Assembly (NCBI GenBank): GCA_900100835.1
Contig: FNCM01000015.1
Location: 1 to 64,000, forward strand
From: Selenomonas sp. WCT3
GTDB taxonomy: Bacteria; Bacillota; Negativicutes; Selenomonadales; Selenomonadaceae
DNA: 64,000 nt
Direction of reading: 5' to 3'
Below the pieces are notes generated by a model. The model ran no database searches. It had not been told where the DNA came from and saw only the letters and a list, made by a program, of their open reading frames with translations. The position numbers and the translations under genes were made by a program. The stretch's first letter is position 1. The number at the start of each line of letters is the position of its first letter. This document shows positions 8,476 through 15,039 of this stretch, one piece after another.

Positions 8476-8848
8476 TGATGTTTATGAAGGTGTTATCCCT
8501 AAAGATAACTATATTATAGAAATCAATTGGGGAAGAAAGGTGATTGCTAACTTAATAGGCAATGCTTACAATATAAAAATTGAATTCGAAGGTGAACCTA
8601 TAATTCACTGTATGGATGAAAGTGATATGTTGGGGGAGGGGTATAATGAAAAAGAGATAGAGCGGTTGAAAAAATGTCGATACAAGAACACAATTTATAA
8701 AATAAATAATGGTGAATATAAGAGGTATGTTCAAAAACATATAGGTAGTACAGAAAAATATGATTCATATATTATTGTTACGGAGAATTACTTTATTGAA
8801 ATCATGACTAATTCTAAAATAATAATAACCAACATAGATGAAGGTTGA
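8444..8848 (+). CDS. Putative immunity protein (family I), chimeric N-terminus
   Basis: A 134-residue protein with the signature YIIVTENYFIEI near its end, paralogous to the gene at 6329. Its first residues MNERPSMEKW are encoded in a 65-bp repeat that is internal to the membrane-protein gene at 9624. Translation could start at ATG 8444 (AGGA upstream) or ATG 8462. For 8462, GAGAGG at 8450 is a good ribosome binding site; one of the two mismatches between repeat copies (G here, T in the other) creates it. That suggests a promoterless cassette captured behind a fragment of another gene. Function is inferred from context. Confidence 0.55.
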   Translation: MNERPSMEKWIDVYEGVIPKDNYIIEINWGRKVIANLIGNAYNIKIEFEGEPIIHCMDESDMLGEGYNEKEIERLKKCRYKNTIYKINNGEYKRYVQKHIGSTEKYDSYIIVTENYFIEIMTNSKIIITNIDEG

Positions 8849-8857
8849 GGTGATAGT

Positions 8858-9202
8858 GTGTTTGAAAATATAAAATTTCGGCGATTAAGTGAAATAGTTA
8901 ACGGCTCATATGATGTTGATATTGCTTATGGAGAAGAAAAAGGAATGCAAGTTCATTTATATGGAGCTGATAGTGAAATAAATATTTATTTTTTTCGAGC
9001 ATCGATATTAGTATATGATAAAAAATATGCTAAAGACTATAATGATGGATTATATGAAATAGAAGATAGTGAATATGTAGAGTATGTAAAAAATAAGATG
9101 GGGATTGCTTCGGAGATATATGATTATAATAATTATATTTTAATTGCGGGGAAATATATAATAGAAATAGTTGGTGATCCGCCTGAAATAACTGTATTAT
9201 AA
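8858..9202 (+). CDS. Putative immunity protein (family I)
   Basis: A 114-residue acidic protein with a GTG start behind GAGGTGAT, nine bases after the previous stop, so it forms a pair with that gene. The C-terminal YILIAGKYIIEIVGDPPE parallels YIIVTENYFIEI in its neighbour, and the NLIGNAYNIKIEF region of the neighbour aligns with MQVHLYGADSEINIYF here. This supports tandem duplication and divergence. No known domain is recognised. Confidence 0.55.
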   Translation: MFENIKFRRLSEIVNGSYDVDIAYGEEKGMQVHLYGADSEINIYFFRASILVYDKKYAKDYNDGLYEIEDSEYVEYVKNKMGIASEIYDYNNYILIAGKYIIEIVGDPPEITVL

Positions 9203-9350
9203 TTAATTATAATACTTAAGTGGAAGTCGCTTATTATGCTGTAATAAGCAGATGGGATATCCAGAAAATATCGATGGTAGATTATGGATCGATTTATAAT
9301 ATAAGTGTAGCAATATATGGCAAAAAATAATATATCGCATAGGCCATTAG

Positions 9351-9455
9351 TATAATGGTGCTTGCGACAAACTCTTTCCAAGAGAAATTATACGTTATTA
9401 CAAACTGATTTACAGATTGGTGATAGGGGATTATGGTGAGGTCGTAAGATATTAA
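9351..9455 (+). pseudogene. C-terminal remnant of a lost gene
   Basis: A short frame without start reads CDKLFPREIIRYYKLIYRLV then IGDYGEVVRY and a stop. The ending resembles TGDYGEIRKF at the end of the membrane protein encoded at 9624-10091, so it is probably the tail of a related, deleted immunity gene. The rest of 9203-9513 holds no supported gene. Confidence 0.35.
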
Positions 9456-9513
9456 GAGAAAATGATAATTGGTTTTTGAACAGTAGGTAGTTTATGATAA
9501 TATGTATTATTAA

Positions 9514-9627
9514 GGGATTAGGTTGGTAAGTTGCCTAATATGTCAGTATCAGCAACAAGGCGTTGAAAATGTTGGTGGTGCTGATACTTGGGATAAGTTT
9601 AGAATATATTGGAAAGTAGAACGATGA
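9514..9627 (+). pseudogene. Orphan toxin C-terminal tail
   Basis: A 37-codon frame with no start encodes QYQQQGVENVGGADTWDKF and RIYWKVER, and its TGA overlaps the ATG of the next gene in ATGA. The overlap and lack of a start are what a truncated CdiA toxin tail followed by its immunity gene would leave. The toxin family is not recognised. Confidence 0.4.
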
Positions 9628-10091
9628 AAATGAAATATGAATATATATTCATTGTATGGTTGCTTTTATATTTAAAATTGATTATAGATTACAGACAGAA
9701 TAAGTACAGTGATTATGTTTATAAAATAATGCAAAAGGTTTCTTTATTGGAATTGATCTTATTACTATCAATATATCTAATAATAGATAATAGATTGCCT
9801 GATTTATTTTACAGAGAAAATATTTCTTTTTGGGTAATTATGCTTTTGATTTCATTGTTGTCTGCAATCGGATGTTATCCAATGAGAATAATAAAAAAAG
9901 TTAGTGATGATTATAAAAATAGGAATGCAATGAATGAGATGCCATCAATGGAAAAATGGATGCATGATTGGTGCTTGGTTACAACAGATGAACATTTTTG
10001 GATAATATGTGTATTAGTGGCGTTTTGGTGTTCACTAGCATTACTATATACATTATTGACAGGTGACTATGGTGAGATAAGAAAATTTTGA
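9624..10091 (+). CDS. Putative membrane immunity protein
   Basis: A 155-residue protein with hydrophobic segments at about residues 4-20, 37-52, 65-84 and 121-144, so probably a four-span inner-membrane protein. Start ATG 9624 overlaps the stop of a toxin-like tail (ATGA), which favours it over the upstream in-frame codon. Membrane-embedded immunity proteins are known partners of pore-forming CDI toxins, which fits but is inference. The segment VSDDYKNRNAMNEMPSMEKW is encoded in the 65-bp repeat shared with 8411-8475. Confidence 0.55.
   Translation: MKMKYEYIFIVWLLLYLKLIIDYRQNKYSDYVYKIMQKVSLLELILLLSIYLIIDNRLPDLFYRENISFWVIMLLISLLSAIGCYPMRIIKKVSDDYKNRNAMNEMPSMEKWMHDWCLVTTDEHFWIICVLVAFWCSLALLYTLLTGDYGEIRKF
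9897..9961 (+). repeat. 65-bp direct repeat, copy 2
   Basis: Partner of 8411-8475. In this copy the repeat is part of an intact reading frame, so this is probably the parental copy. Confidence 0.85.
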
Positions 10092-10119
10092 CAAGTAAAA
10101 AGAAAAATGGAGTTAAGGT

Positions 10120-10264
10120 GTGAAAATAACAAAAACGGTGATAGGGTGCATATGTAGTATAGTCTGTCTTGTAAATACACAGTTCGCTGAGGCAGCGCTT
10201 AATGATAATTGGCAAGATTCGCGATATTGAGCAGGGGATAGAACCGATGAAACCGGAGGAATAA
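10120..10264 (+). pseudogene. Signal-peptide stub, possible TpsB (CdiB/FhaC) remnant
   Basis: GTG 10120, with GGAG upstream, opens a 36-residue frame that is a clear signal peptide (KITKTVIGCICSIVCLVN, then TQFAEA and a likely cleavage site) and ends at TGA 10228-10230. The next frame continues as IRDIEQGIEPMKPEE to TAA 10262-10264. Mature TpsB transporters often begin with a similar Gln/Glu-rich helix and Pro-rich linker, so this may be the start of a lost CdiB. The match is from memory and short. Confidence 0.4.
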
Positions 10265-10286
10265 GTCTGGTCTGTAGTATATAGAA

Positions 10287-10976
10287 TTATTTTATGGGGA
10301 GACGCAGTCCTTTTTGCAGGTAATTCCGCTGCAGTTCGAAGATGCATTGGATGAGTTTGTCCTGCTGGCGCAGGTCTAGGCTGTCTTCGAAGGAGGCGCC
10401 GACGTGGAAGACCGTTCCCGAAAATACTTCAACCTTGGTGCAGCGTTCTATCCGGGCTTCGGTGTGCAGGGTTCCGTATAGTGGGAGATTGGGAATGGTG
10501 ACGACGATTTTTTCGTGCAGGAGTACTTCTTCGGTATGGGCAAAGCAGATGCCGCCGCCGCTGATATCAACGAGGGTTGCATCAATTGTATCCTGCATGC
10601 TGCCATGGGCCCCGGGCAGTTTTATCTGAATGGGAAGAGCCATGGGCACGCGGACGAAACGGCGCATTTGGACACGGTCCACGGTAGCAGGCTTTTCGAT
10701 GAACCAGTTTTTCTCGGCCAGGGTAGAACTGCTGCGGAAATTGGCAGCAAAGCGATAGACGTAGCCATTGCCTGTAACCGAACATTGGAGTTCGGCATTG
10801 GCAAGGGGCGTGGACAAGAAGGTTTGGGGCGAAACATCAAGGGTGATGGATAGGAAGCGATGGGCGATTTCGTTTATCGTCCCTCGGATATCGATAGATG
10901 CGTCGGTGATATGTATGGCCTGGCCTTCACGCAGGACTGCTTCAGAAGATTTGCTCTCCGTCGTCATAGGCGGCAT
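10287..10976 (-). CDS. PilZ-domain c-di-GMP receptor (YcgR-like)
   Basis: A 229-residue cytosolic protein. The N-terminal half (about residues 12-95) fits the YcgR-N flagellar-brake domain. The C-terminal PilZ domain has the c-di-GMP binding motifs RRFVRVP (near residue 107, RxxxR) and DISGGGICF (near 140, D/NxSxxG). Such proteins slow flagellar rotation or adjust secretion when c-di-GMP is high. The FliD-like gene upstream on the same strand, and the GGDEF and HD-GYP genes elsewhere in the window, make a motility role plausible. A terminator separates it from the FliD-like gene. Confidence 0.85.
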   Translation of the reverse strand: MPPMTTESKSSEAVLREGQAIHITDASIDIRGTINEIAHRFLSITLDVSPQTFLSTPLANAELQCSVTGNGYVYRFAANFRSSSTLAEKNWFIEKPATVDRVQMRRFVRVPMALPIQIKLPGAHGSMQDTIDATLVDISGGGICFAHTEEVLLHEKIVVTIPNLPLYGTLHTEARIERCTKVEVFSGTVFHVGASFEDSLDLRQQDKLIQCIFELQRNYLQKGLRLPIK

Positions 10977-11042
10977 CCTTTCTGTTTTGTCGTTATTGCA
11001 ATTGGTTTTATGGTAGCAAAGTCCTAATTTAGTGTCAAGTGA

Positions 11043-11075
11043 AAAAGCCTGTCTCCCAATCGGAGACAGGCTTTT
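11043..11075 (-). terminator. Terminator of the FliD-like gene
   Basis: A 14-bp stem (11043-11056 with 11062-11075) is followed by a T run on the minus strand. Confidence 0.8.
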
Positions 11076-11091
11076 CGTTGATGGGCAGTTT

Positions 11092-11964
11092 TTACCACGC
11101 CATATTCAGCAGATTCCCAATCATGTTGTACTGCACGTTGGCAGTCAGGACTTTCGGGTTGGTGTAGGCTGATGCAAGGTTCAGCTCACTTCCGAGCATG
11201 GTCTTCATTGAAGGGAAGGCCTTGTCCTGCTGGGCAAGGGCAAAATCGGCATGATGGCTTGCTTTGCCAGCAAGACCGTTTTTACCCAAGGCGTTTTCGA
11301 CGCGGCTGCCATTTTCGGTAAGAGCTTTGGCAAGTTTGTCTTCATCGACAGATAGTTCGCCAGTTTTGCCGTCTACGCTTATTCCGACCTGTTTGTAGAT
11401 GTCGGAACGATAGGTAGTATCAGCGAAGGTATTGGCGATGGATTTCATGCGTTTGCTCACACTGCTGTAATCGCTCGTGATTCCCAGGGCATCGTTGTAG
11501 TCGGATACGAGCTGCTTGATGTCTTTGATGGCACCTTTGAGCGCGTCGCTGTACGTTTTCGTACCATCTTCGGCAGTTTTGATGTCATCCTGGCTGAACT
11601 TCGAAGTGTCCAGTTTTGCAACATTATCAGCGGAGCTTTTCAGGTCACTCATGGTGGCTGAAAATTCCGTCTGGTAGACCTTCCGTGCTTCGTTGTACGA
11701 GTTGACCAGCTCCGTGGCACTGGAGCTTATGCCGTAAATCGTACTGAGACCCGAAAGACTTGACGAAGAGTTGGCAGAAGCCGTGTAGCTTGACCAAAGA
11801 TTCGTCAGGGAATCCTGTGCGGCATTGGTTTTCTTCTGCGGACTGTAGGCAGAGGAAAATGCGGACACGAGATTGCTGTTGGCCGATGTGGTGCTGGCAG
11901 TGTTACCTGAAGCCATTTTATACATGGTGTAGGTGTTGTTAGCCAGCGAAGAAATCGTGGTCAT
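11092..11964 (-). CDS. FliD-like flagellar/secreted coiled-coil protein
   Basis: A 290-residue Ser/Thr/Ala-rich protein. The C-terminal part, SDIYKQVGISVDGKTGELSV followed by DEDKLAKALTENGSRVENAL, resembles the end of hook-associated protein 2 (FliD). Helical coiled-coil segments flank a middle region. It lacks the length of a full FliD and has no signal peptide, so it may be a FliD-related export substrate or adhesin. Start ATG 11964 is chosen because AAGGAGGT lies seven bases upstream; a longer frame from 11985 would place that ribosome binding site inside the gene. It is monocistronic, divergent from pyk. Confidence 0.6.
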   Translation of the reverse strand: MTTISSLANNTYTMYKMASGNTASTTSANSNLVSAFSSAYSPQKKTNAAQDSLTNLWSSYTASANSSSSLSGLSTIYGISSSATELVNSYNEARKVYQTEFSATMSDLKSSADNVAKLDTSKFSQDDIKTAEDGTKTYSDALKGAIKDIKQLVSDYNDALGITSDYSSVSKRMKSIANTFADTTYRSDIYKQVGISVDGKTGELSVDEDKLAKALTENGSRVENALGKNGLAGKASHHADFALAQQDKAFPSMKTMLGSELNLASAYTNPKVLTANVQYNMIGNLLNMAW

Positions 11965-12241
11965 GGTAAAACCTCCTTTCATCAAGAATGTGGGGAGAAA
12001 ATATTATCCCTAATGGTATATCGATGGTTTGTGATGAAAAGATAAGAGGATTTTTTAAATGATGAAATTTTCTGTCTTTACGGTTCCCTCGTGAATTATA
12101 CGGATAAGCTATGTTTATAAAGGGGAATAAAACCAATAAATTTTAAACAAGGATTGTGTTTTCAGAAAATATTTACTTTGGAAAAATCTGGTGGAAATTG
12201 TTTTACTTATAGGGACAAAACGTGTAGAATAATAACTGTCA

Positions 12242-12316
12242 GAGGGATTGTTCCCTCAATTAGTTCAGGCCGTGAACAGGGTGCCACAGCGACACCGGGA
12301 AACCGGTGGCAGCCTG
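12242..12316 (+). promoter_or_regulatory. Structured 5' leader of pyruvate kinase mRNA
   Basis: Three consecutive stem-loops lie in the 11986-12361 intergenic region. The first pairs GAGGGA/TCCCTC (12242-12257), the second GTTCA/TGAAC (12263-12277). The third is a compound hairpin of CAGG/CCTG, TGCC/GGCA and ACCGG-GAAA-CCGGT (12277-12316). A TAGAAT -10-like element precedes them at about 12225. The element ends 45 bases before the pyk ATG and has no U-run, so translational or RNA-stability control is more likely than attenuation. I do not recognise a known riboswitch class. The remainder of the region is AT-rich without a gene. Confidence 0.5.
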
Positions 12317-12361
12317 TTTGATAGTAATATGGAGTAAAAAGAATAGGTGGGGATTTACAAC

Positions 12362-13789
12362 ATGTTAAAGAAGACGAAAATCATCTGCACGCAGGGACCA
12401 TCCACGGAGAAACCGGGCGTTATCGATGCGCTGATTGCAAACGGTATGAACCTGGCTCGTTTCAACTTCTCTCATGGTGATCATGAGGAGCATCTGAACC
12501 GTATCAACATGGTACGCGAGGCTGCTAAGAAGGCTGGCAAGGTTATCTCCCTCGTTCTGGATACGAAAGGTCCGGAGATGCGTCTGGGCGAGTTCAAAGA
12601 CGGTAAAGTCATGCTCGAGAAGGGCAACAAATTCACGCTGACCTATGAAGATATTCCGGGCGATGAGACTCACGTTTCTGTCAATCACAAGGGCCTCTAC
12701 ACGGAAGTAAAACCGGGCGACACGCTGCTGCTGTCCGATGGTCTCGTAGCACTCAAAGTCGATGAGATCAAAGGCAAAGATATCGTTACGACGATTCAGA
12801 ACAGCGGTAAGATGAGCACGCGTAAACGCGTTGCTGCACCGGGCGTATCCCTGGGCCTGCCGCCGATTTCCGAGCAGGATGAGAGGGATATTATCTTCGG
12901 CTGCGAGCAGGATATGGATTTCGTTGCCGCTTCCTTCATCCAGCGTCCGGCTGATGTCCTGGCTATCCGCAAGCTTATCGAAGAGCATAACGGACACATG
13001 GAAATCATCCCGAAAATCGAGAACCTCGAGGGTGTTAAGAACTTCGACGAGATTCTCGAAGTTTCCGATGGTATCATGGTTGCTCGCGGTGACCTGGGCG
13101 TTGAGGTTCCGGCTGAGGATGTTCCGCTGATTCAGAAAGAAATCATCCGCAAGTGCAACAAGGCTGGCAAACCGGTTATCGTTGCTACGCAGATGCTCGA
13201 TTCCATGGAGCGCAACCCGCGTCCGACTCGTGCAGAGGTTTCCGATGTTGGTAACGCTATCCTCGATGGTACGGATGCCATCATGCTGTCCGGTGAGACG
13301 GCTTCCGGTGACTACCCGGTTGAGGCAGTTGCTACGATGAACCGCATCGCTTGCCGTATCGAGTCCGCTCTGGAGTACAAAGACCTCTTCATCGAGCGCG
13401 GCTTCGAGCATCTCCAGTCCCGTACGCGTGCAGTCGCTCATGCTACGGTACAGATGGCTTATGAGCTCGATGCTCCGGCAATCATCACGCCGACCGAGAG
13501 CGGTTACACGACGAAAGTCGTTTCCAAGTATCGCCCGAAAGCAGCTATCGTTGCTTACACGCCGAGCGAGAAAGTTGTCCGTCAGCTGAACCTGCGTTGG
13601 GGTGTATATCCGATCCTGGGCACAGAGTGGAACGATGTTGACGAGATGCTCAGCAACGCTACGTCGGCCGCTGTTAAGAATGAGTACGTAAAACGCGGCG
13701 ACACGACGATTGTTACCTCTGGTATCAAAGTTGACAGCAGCGCTGCTGTTGGCAAGAACACGAACTCCATCCGTGTTTACGCTATCTGA
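12362..13789 (+). CDS. pyk: Pyruvate kinase
   Basis: Glycolytic enzyme converting phosphoenolpyruvate and ADP to pyruvate and ATP; 475 residues. It has the N-terminal KTKIICTQGPS (family norm TKIVCTIGPS), the NFSHG motif, LVLDTKGPEMR, the catalytic signature IIPKIENLEGV, MVARGDLGVE and ATQMLDSM. The C-terminal domain carries TPTESGYT in the effector-site region and has no extra PEP-utiliser domain. Start ATG 12362 is preferred over an in-frame GTG at 12347 because AGGTGGGG then serves as ribosome binding site. Codon use is strongly biased, as in highly expressed genes. It is monocistronic with a structured leader and its own terminator. Confidence 0.97.
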   Translation: MLKKTKIICTQGPSTEKPGVIDALIANGMNLARFNFSHGDHEEHLNRINMVREAAKKAGKVISLVLDTKGPEMRLGEFKDGKVMLEKGNKFTLTYEDIPGDETHVSVNHKGLYTEVKPGDTLLLSDGLVALKVDEIKGKDIVTTIQNSGKMSTRKRVAAPGVSLGLPPISEQDERDIIFGCEQDMDFVAASFIQRPADVLAIRKLIEEHNGHMEIIPKIENLEGVKNFDEILEVSDGIMVARGDLGVEVPAEDVPLIQKEIIRKCNKAGKPVIVATQMLDSMERNPRPTRAEVSDVGNAILDGTDAIMLSGETASGDYPVEAVATMNRIACRIESALEYKDLFIERGFEHLQSRTRAVAHATVQMAYELDAPAIITPTESGYTTKVVSKYRPKAAIVAYTPSEKVVRQLNLRWGVYPILGTEWNDVDEMLSNATSAAVKNEYVKRGDTTIVTSGIKVDSSAAVGKNTNSIRVYAI

Positions 13790-13808
13790 TAATTTCATCA
13801 GGCTTTTC

Positions 13809-13838
13809 AAGAGCTTTCCTGAGGGGAAGCTCTTTTTG
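13809..13838 (+). terminator. Terminator after pyk
   Basis: AAGAGCTTTCC and GGGGAAGCTCTT form a hairpin followed by TTTTTG. Confidence 0.75.
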
Positions 13839-13921
13839 TTTTTGTCGGCTTTTTCTTGCGGAGGGGAGCTACTCTATGGTAGAATAATAGGGAAACTGTA
13901 ATTAAAGGGAGGCTTACATAC

Positions 13922-14152
13922 ATGTTGCTTACCGTTTTGATGATATTAGATGCATTGGTAGCAATTATCCTCATCGCGTCGGTGCTTGGGCAAGAGGCAA
14001 AATCCTCGGGCATGGGCGGTATGGGCGGCGGTGCGGATACCGTATTTTCGAGCAAGGCTCGTGGTATGGATGCATTGCTGGCACGCGTGACCGTGGTCTT
14101 TGCGATTCTGTTCGCGGTAATCACGATTGTAATTGCTCGTATGAGCAACTAA
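13922..14152 (+). CDS. secG: Protein translocase subunit SecG
   Basis: A 76-residue inner-membrane subunit of the SecYEG channel. Two hydrophobic helices (about residues 2-22 and 50-72) flank a Gly/Met-rich loop with SSGMGGMGGGADTVFS, the SecG hallmark. It heads the conserved secG-esterase-rnr-smpB order known from Firmicutes. A terminator follows, so downstream genes may have a separate promoter or depend on readthrough. Confidence 0.92.
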   Translation: MLLTVLMILDALVAIILIASVLGQEAKSSGMGGMGGGADTVFSSKARGMDALLARVTVVFAILFAVITIVIARMSN

Positions 14153-14166
14153 TACGAGAAAGCGTT

Positions 14167-14198
14167 CCCTGTTCTGCAGTATCAGAGCGGGGTTTTTT
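14167..14198 (+). terminator. Terminator after secG
   Basis: CCCTGTTCTG (14167-14176) pairs with CAGAGCGGGG (14183-14192), counting two G-T pairs, and is followed by TTTTTT. Confidence 0.7.
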
Positions 14199-14224
14199 CT
14201 TTATGGATTCGAGGGGGCGAGAGG

Positions 14225-14971
14225 ATGATTTTGCCAGGAGCGGAACCTTTTTTCCTGCCGGGAGGGCCAAAGGGGGTTCTGCTGATTCATGGCTTTACGG
14301 GACTTCCAGCAGAGCTTTTGCTCATGGGGCAGCATCTGCATAAACTTGGGTTTACGGTGCTTGGGGTTCGGTTGGCTGGGCACGGAACCACGGTGGAGGA
14401 CATGAGCCACATGACCTGGGAAGATTGGATGGATTCGGTACGGGATGGCTATGCGGTGCTGTCTGGGTTCTGTGAATCCATCGATGTTATCGGGCATTCC
14501 ATGGGAGGACTGTTTTCTTTGCTGCTGTCAACGGAGGAGAAGGTTCGAAAAGTGGTGACGATGGCAGCTCCCATCCAGATTGCCGAAGAGCGTGGCATCA
14601 AGTTTTTGCCCCCGCGGGAAGTTTGTAACAATCAGTTCATTCCCAAGGCCCGGCGACGGCTCAAAGGGGTTCCCGAAGCGGTCAATAAGACCTATCGCAA
14701 GATGCCCCTCATTGGGGTACATGAGCTGGTGGATGTGATTGAGGCCACAAAGGGCTGCATTGATAAGGTTTCCTCACCCGTGCTTATCATGCATAGCCAC
14801 GACGACCATACGGCGGCTCCGTCCAGTGCGGGGTATATATACGAACACGTCAAAAGTGAAGATCGCCGTATTTTTTGGCTGGAAAAGTCCGGCCATCTTC
14901 TGCCGGTGGCGGCAGAGCGCGAAAAAGTTTTTGCCGAGGCAGCGGCGTTCCTGCAGTCATCTGACGCGTAA
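14225..14971 (+). CDS. Carboxylesterase (Est30-like alpha/beta hydrolase)
   Basis: A 248-residue cytosolic serine hydrolase. The oxyanion-hole motif is LLIHGFTG, the nucleophile elbow GHSMGG (near residue 92), the acid Asp in HSHDD (near 197) and the base His in SGHLLP (near 224). Homologues in Bacillus lie between secG and rnr, hydrolyse short acyl esters and have no firmly known physiological substrate. Start follows GAGAGG. The synteny strongly supports the family assignment; the natural substrate is unknown. Confidence 0.85.
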   Translation: MILPGAEPFFLPGGPKGVLLIHGFTGLPAELLLMGQHLHKLGFTVLGVRLAGHGTTVEDMSHMTWEDWMDSVRDGYAVLSGFCESIDVIGHSMGGLFSLLLSTEEKVRKVVTMAAPIQIAEERGIKFLPPREVCNNQFIPKARRRLKGVPEAVNKTYRKMPLIGVHELVDVIEATKGCIDKVSSPVLIMHSHDDHTAAPSSAGYIYEHVKSEDRRIFWLEKSGHLLPVAAEREKVFAEAAAFLQSSDA

Positions 14972-15039
14972 GGGATGACGGGGAAGCGAGAGTGAAGCGC
15001 CGCGCGGGCGCTTTAGGAAAAGGGAGAAAAAGAAAGTAT

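Noticed and set aside
8411..9961. The two 65-bp repeats as a CRISPR array or insertion-sequence ends
   Set aside because: Only two copies, 1.4 kb apart, in direct orientation, coding in at least one copy and without cas or transposase genes.
12365..13810. A 481-codon open frame antisense to pyk
   Set aside because: It follows from the strong codon bias of pyk read on the other strand; the product has no recognisable domain and pyk is certain.
14992..15039. GTG 14992 as start of rnr
   Set aside because: It would add 16 basic residues before the conserved N-terminal helix-turn-helix; homologues begin close to ATG 15040.
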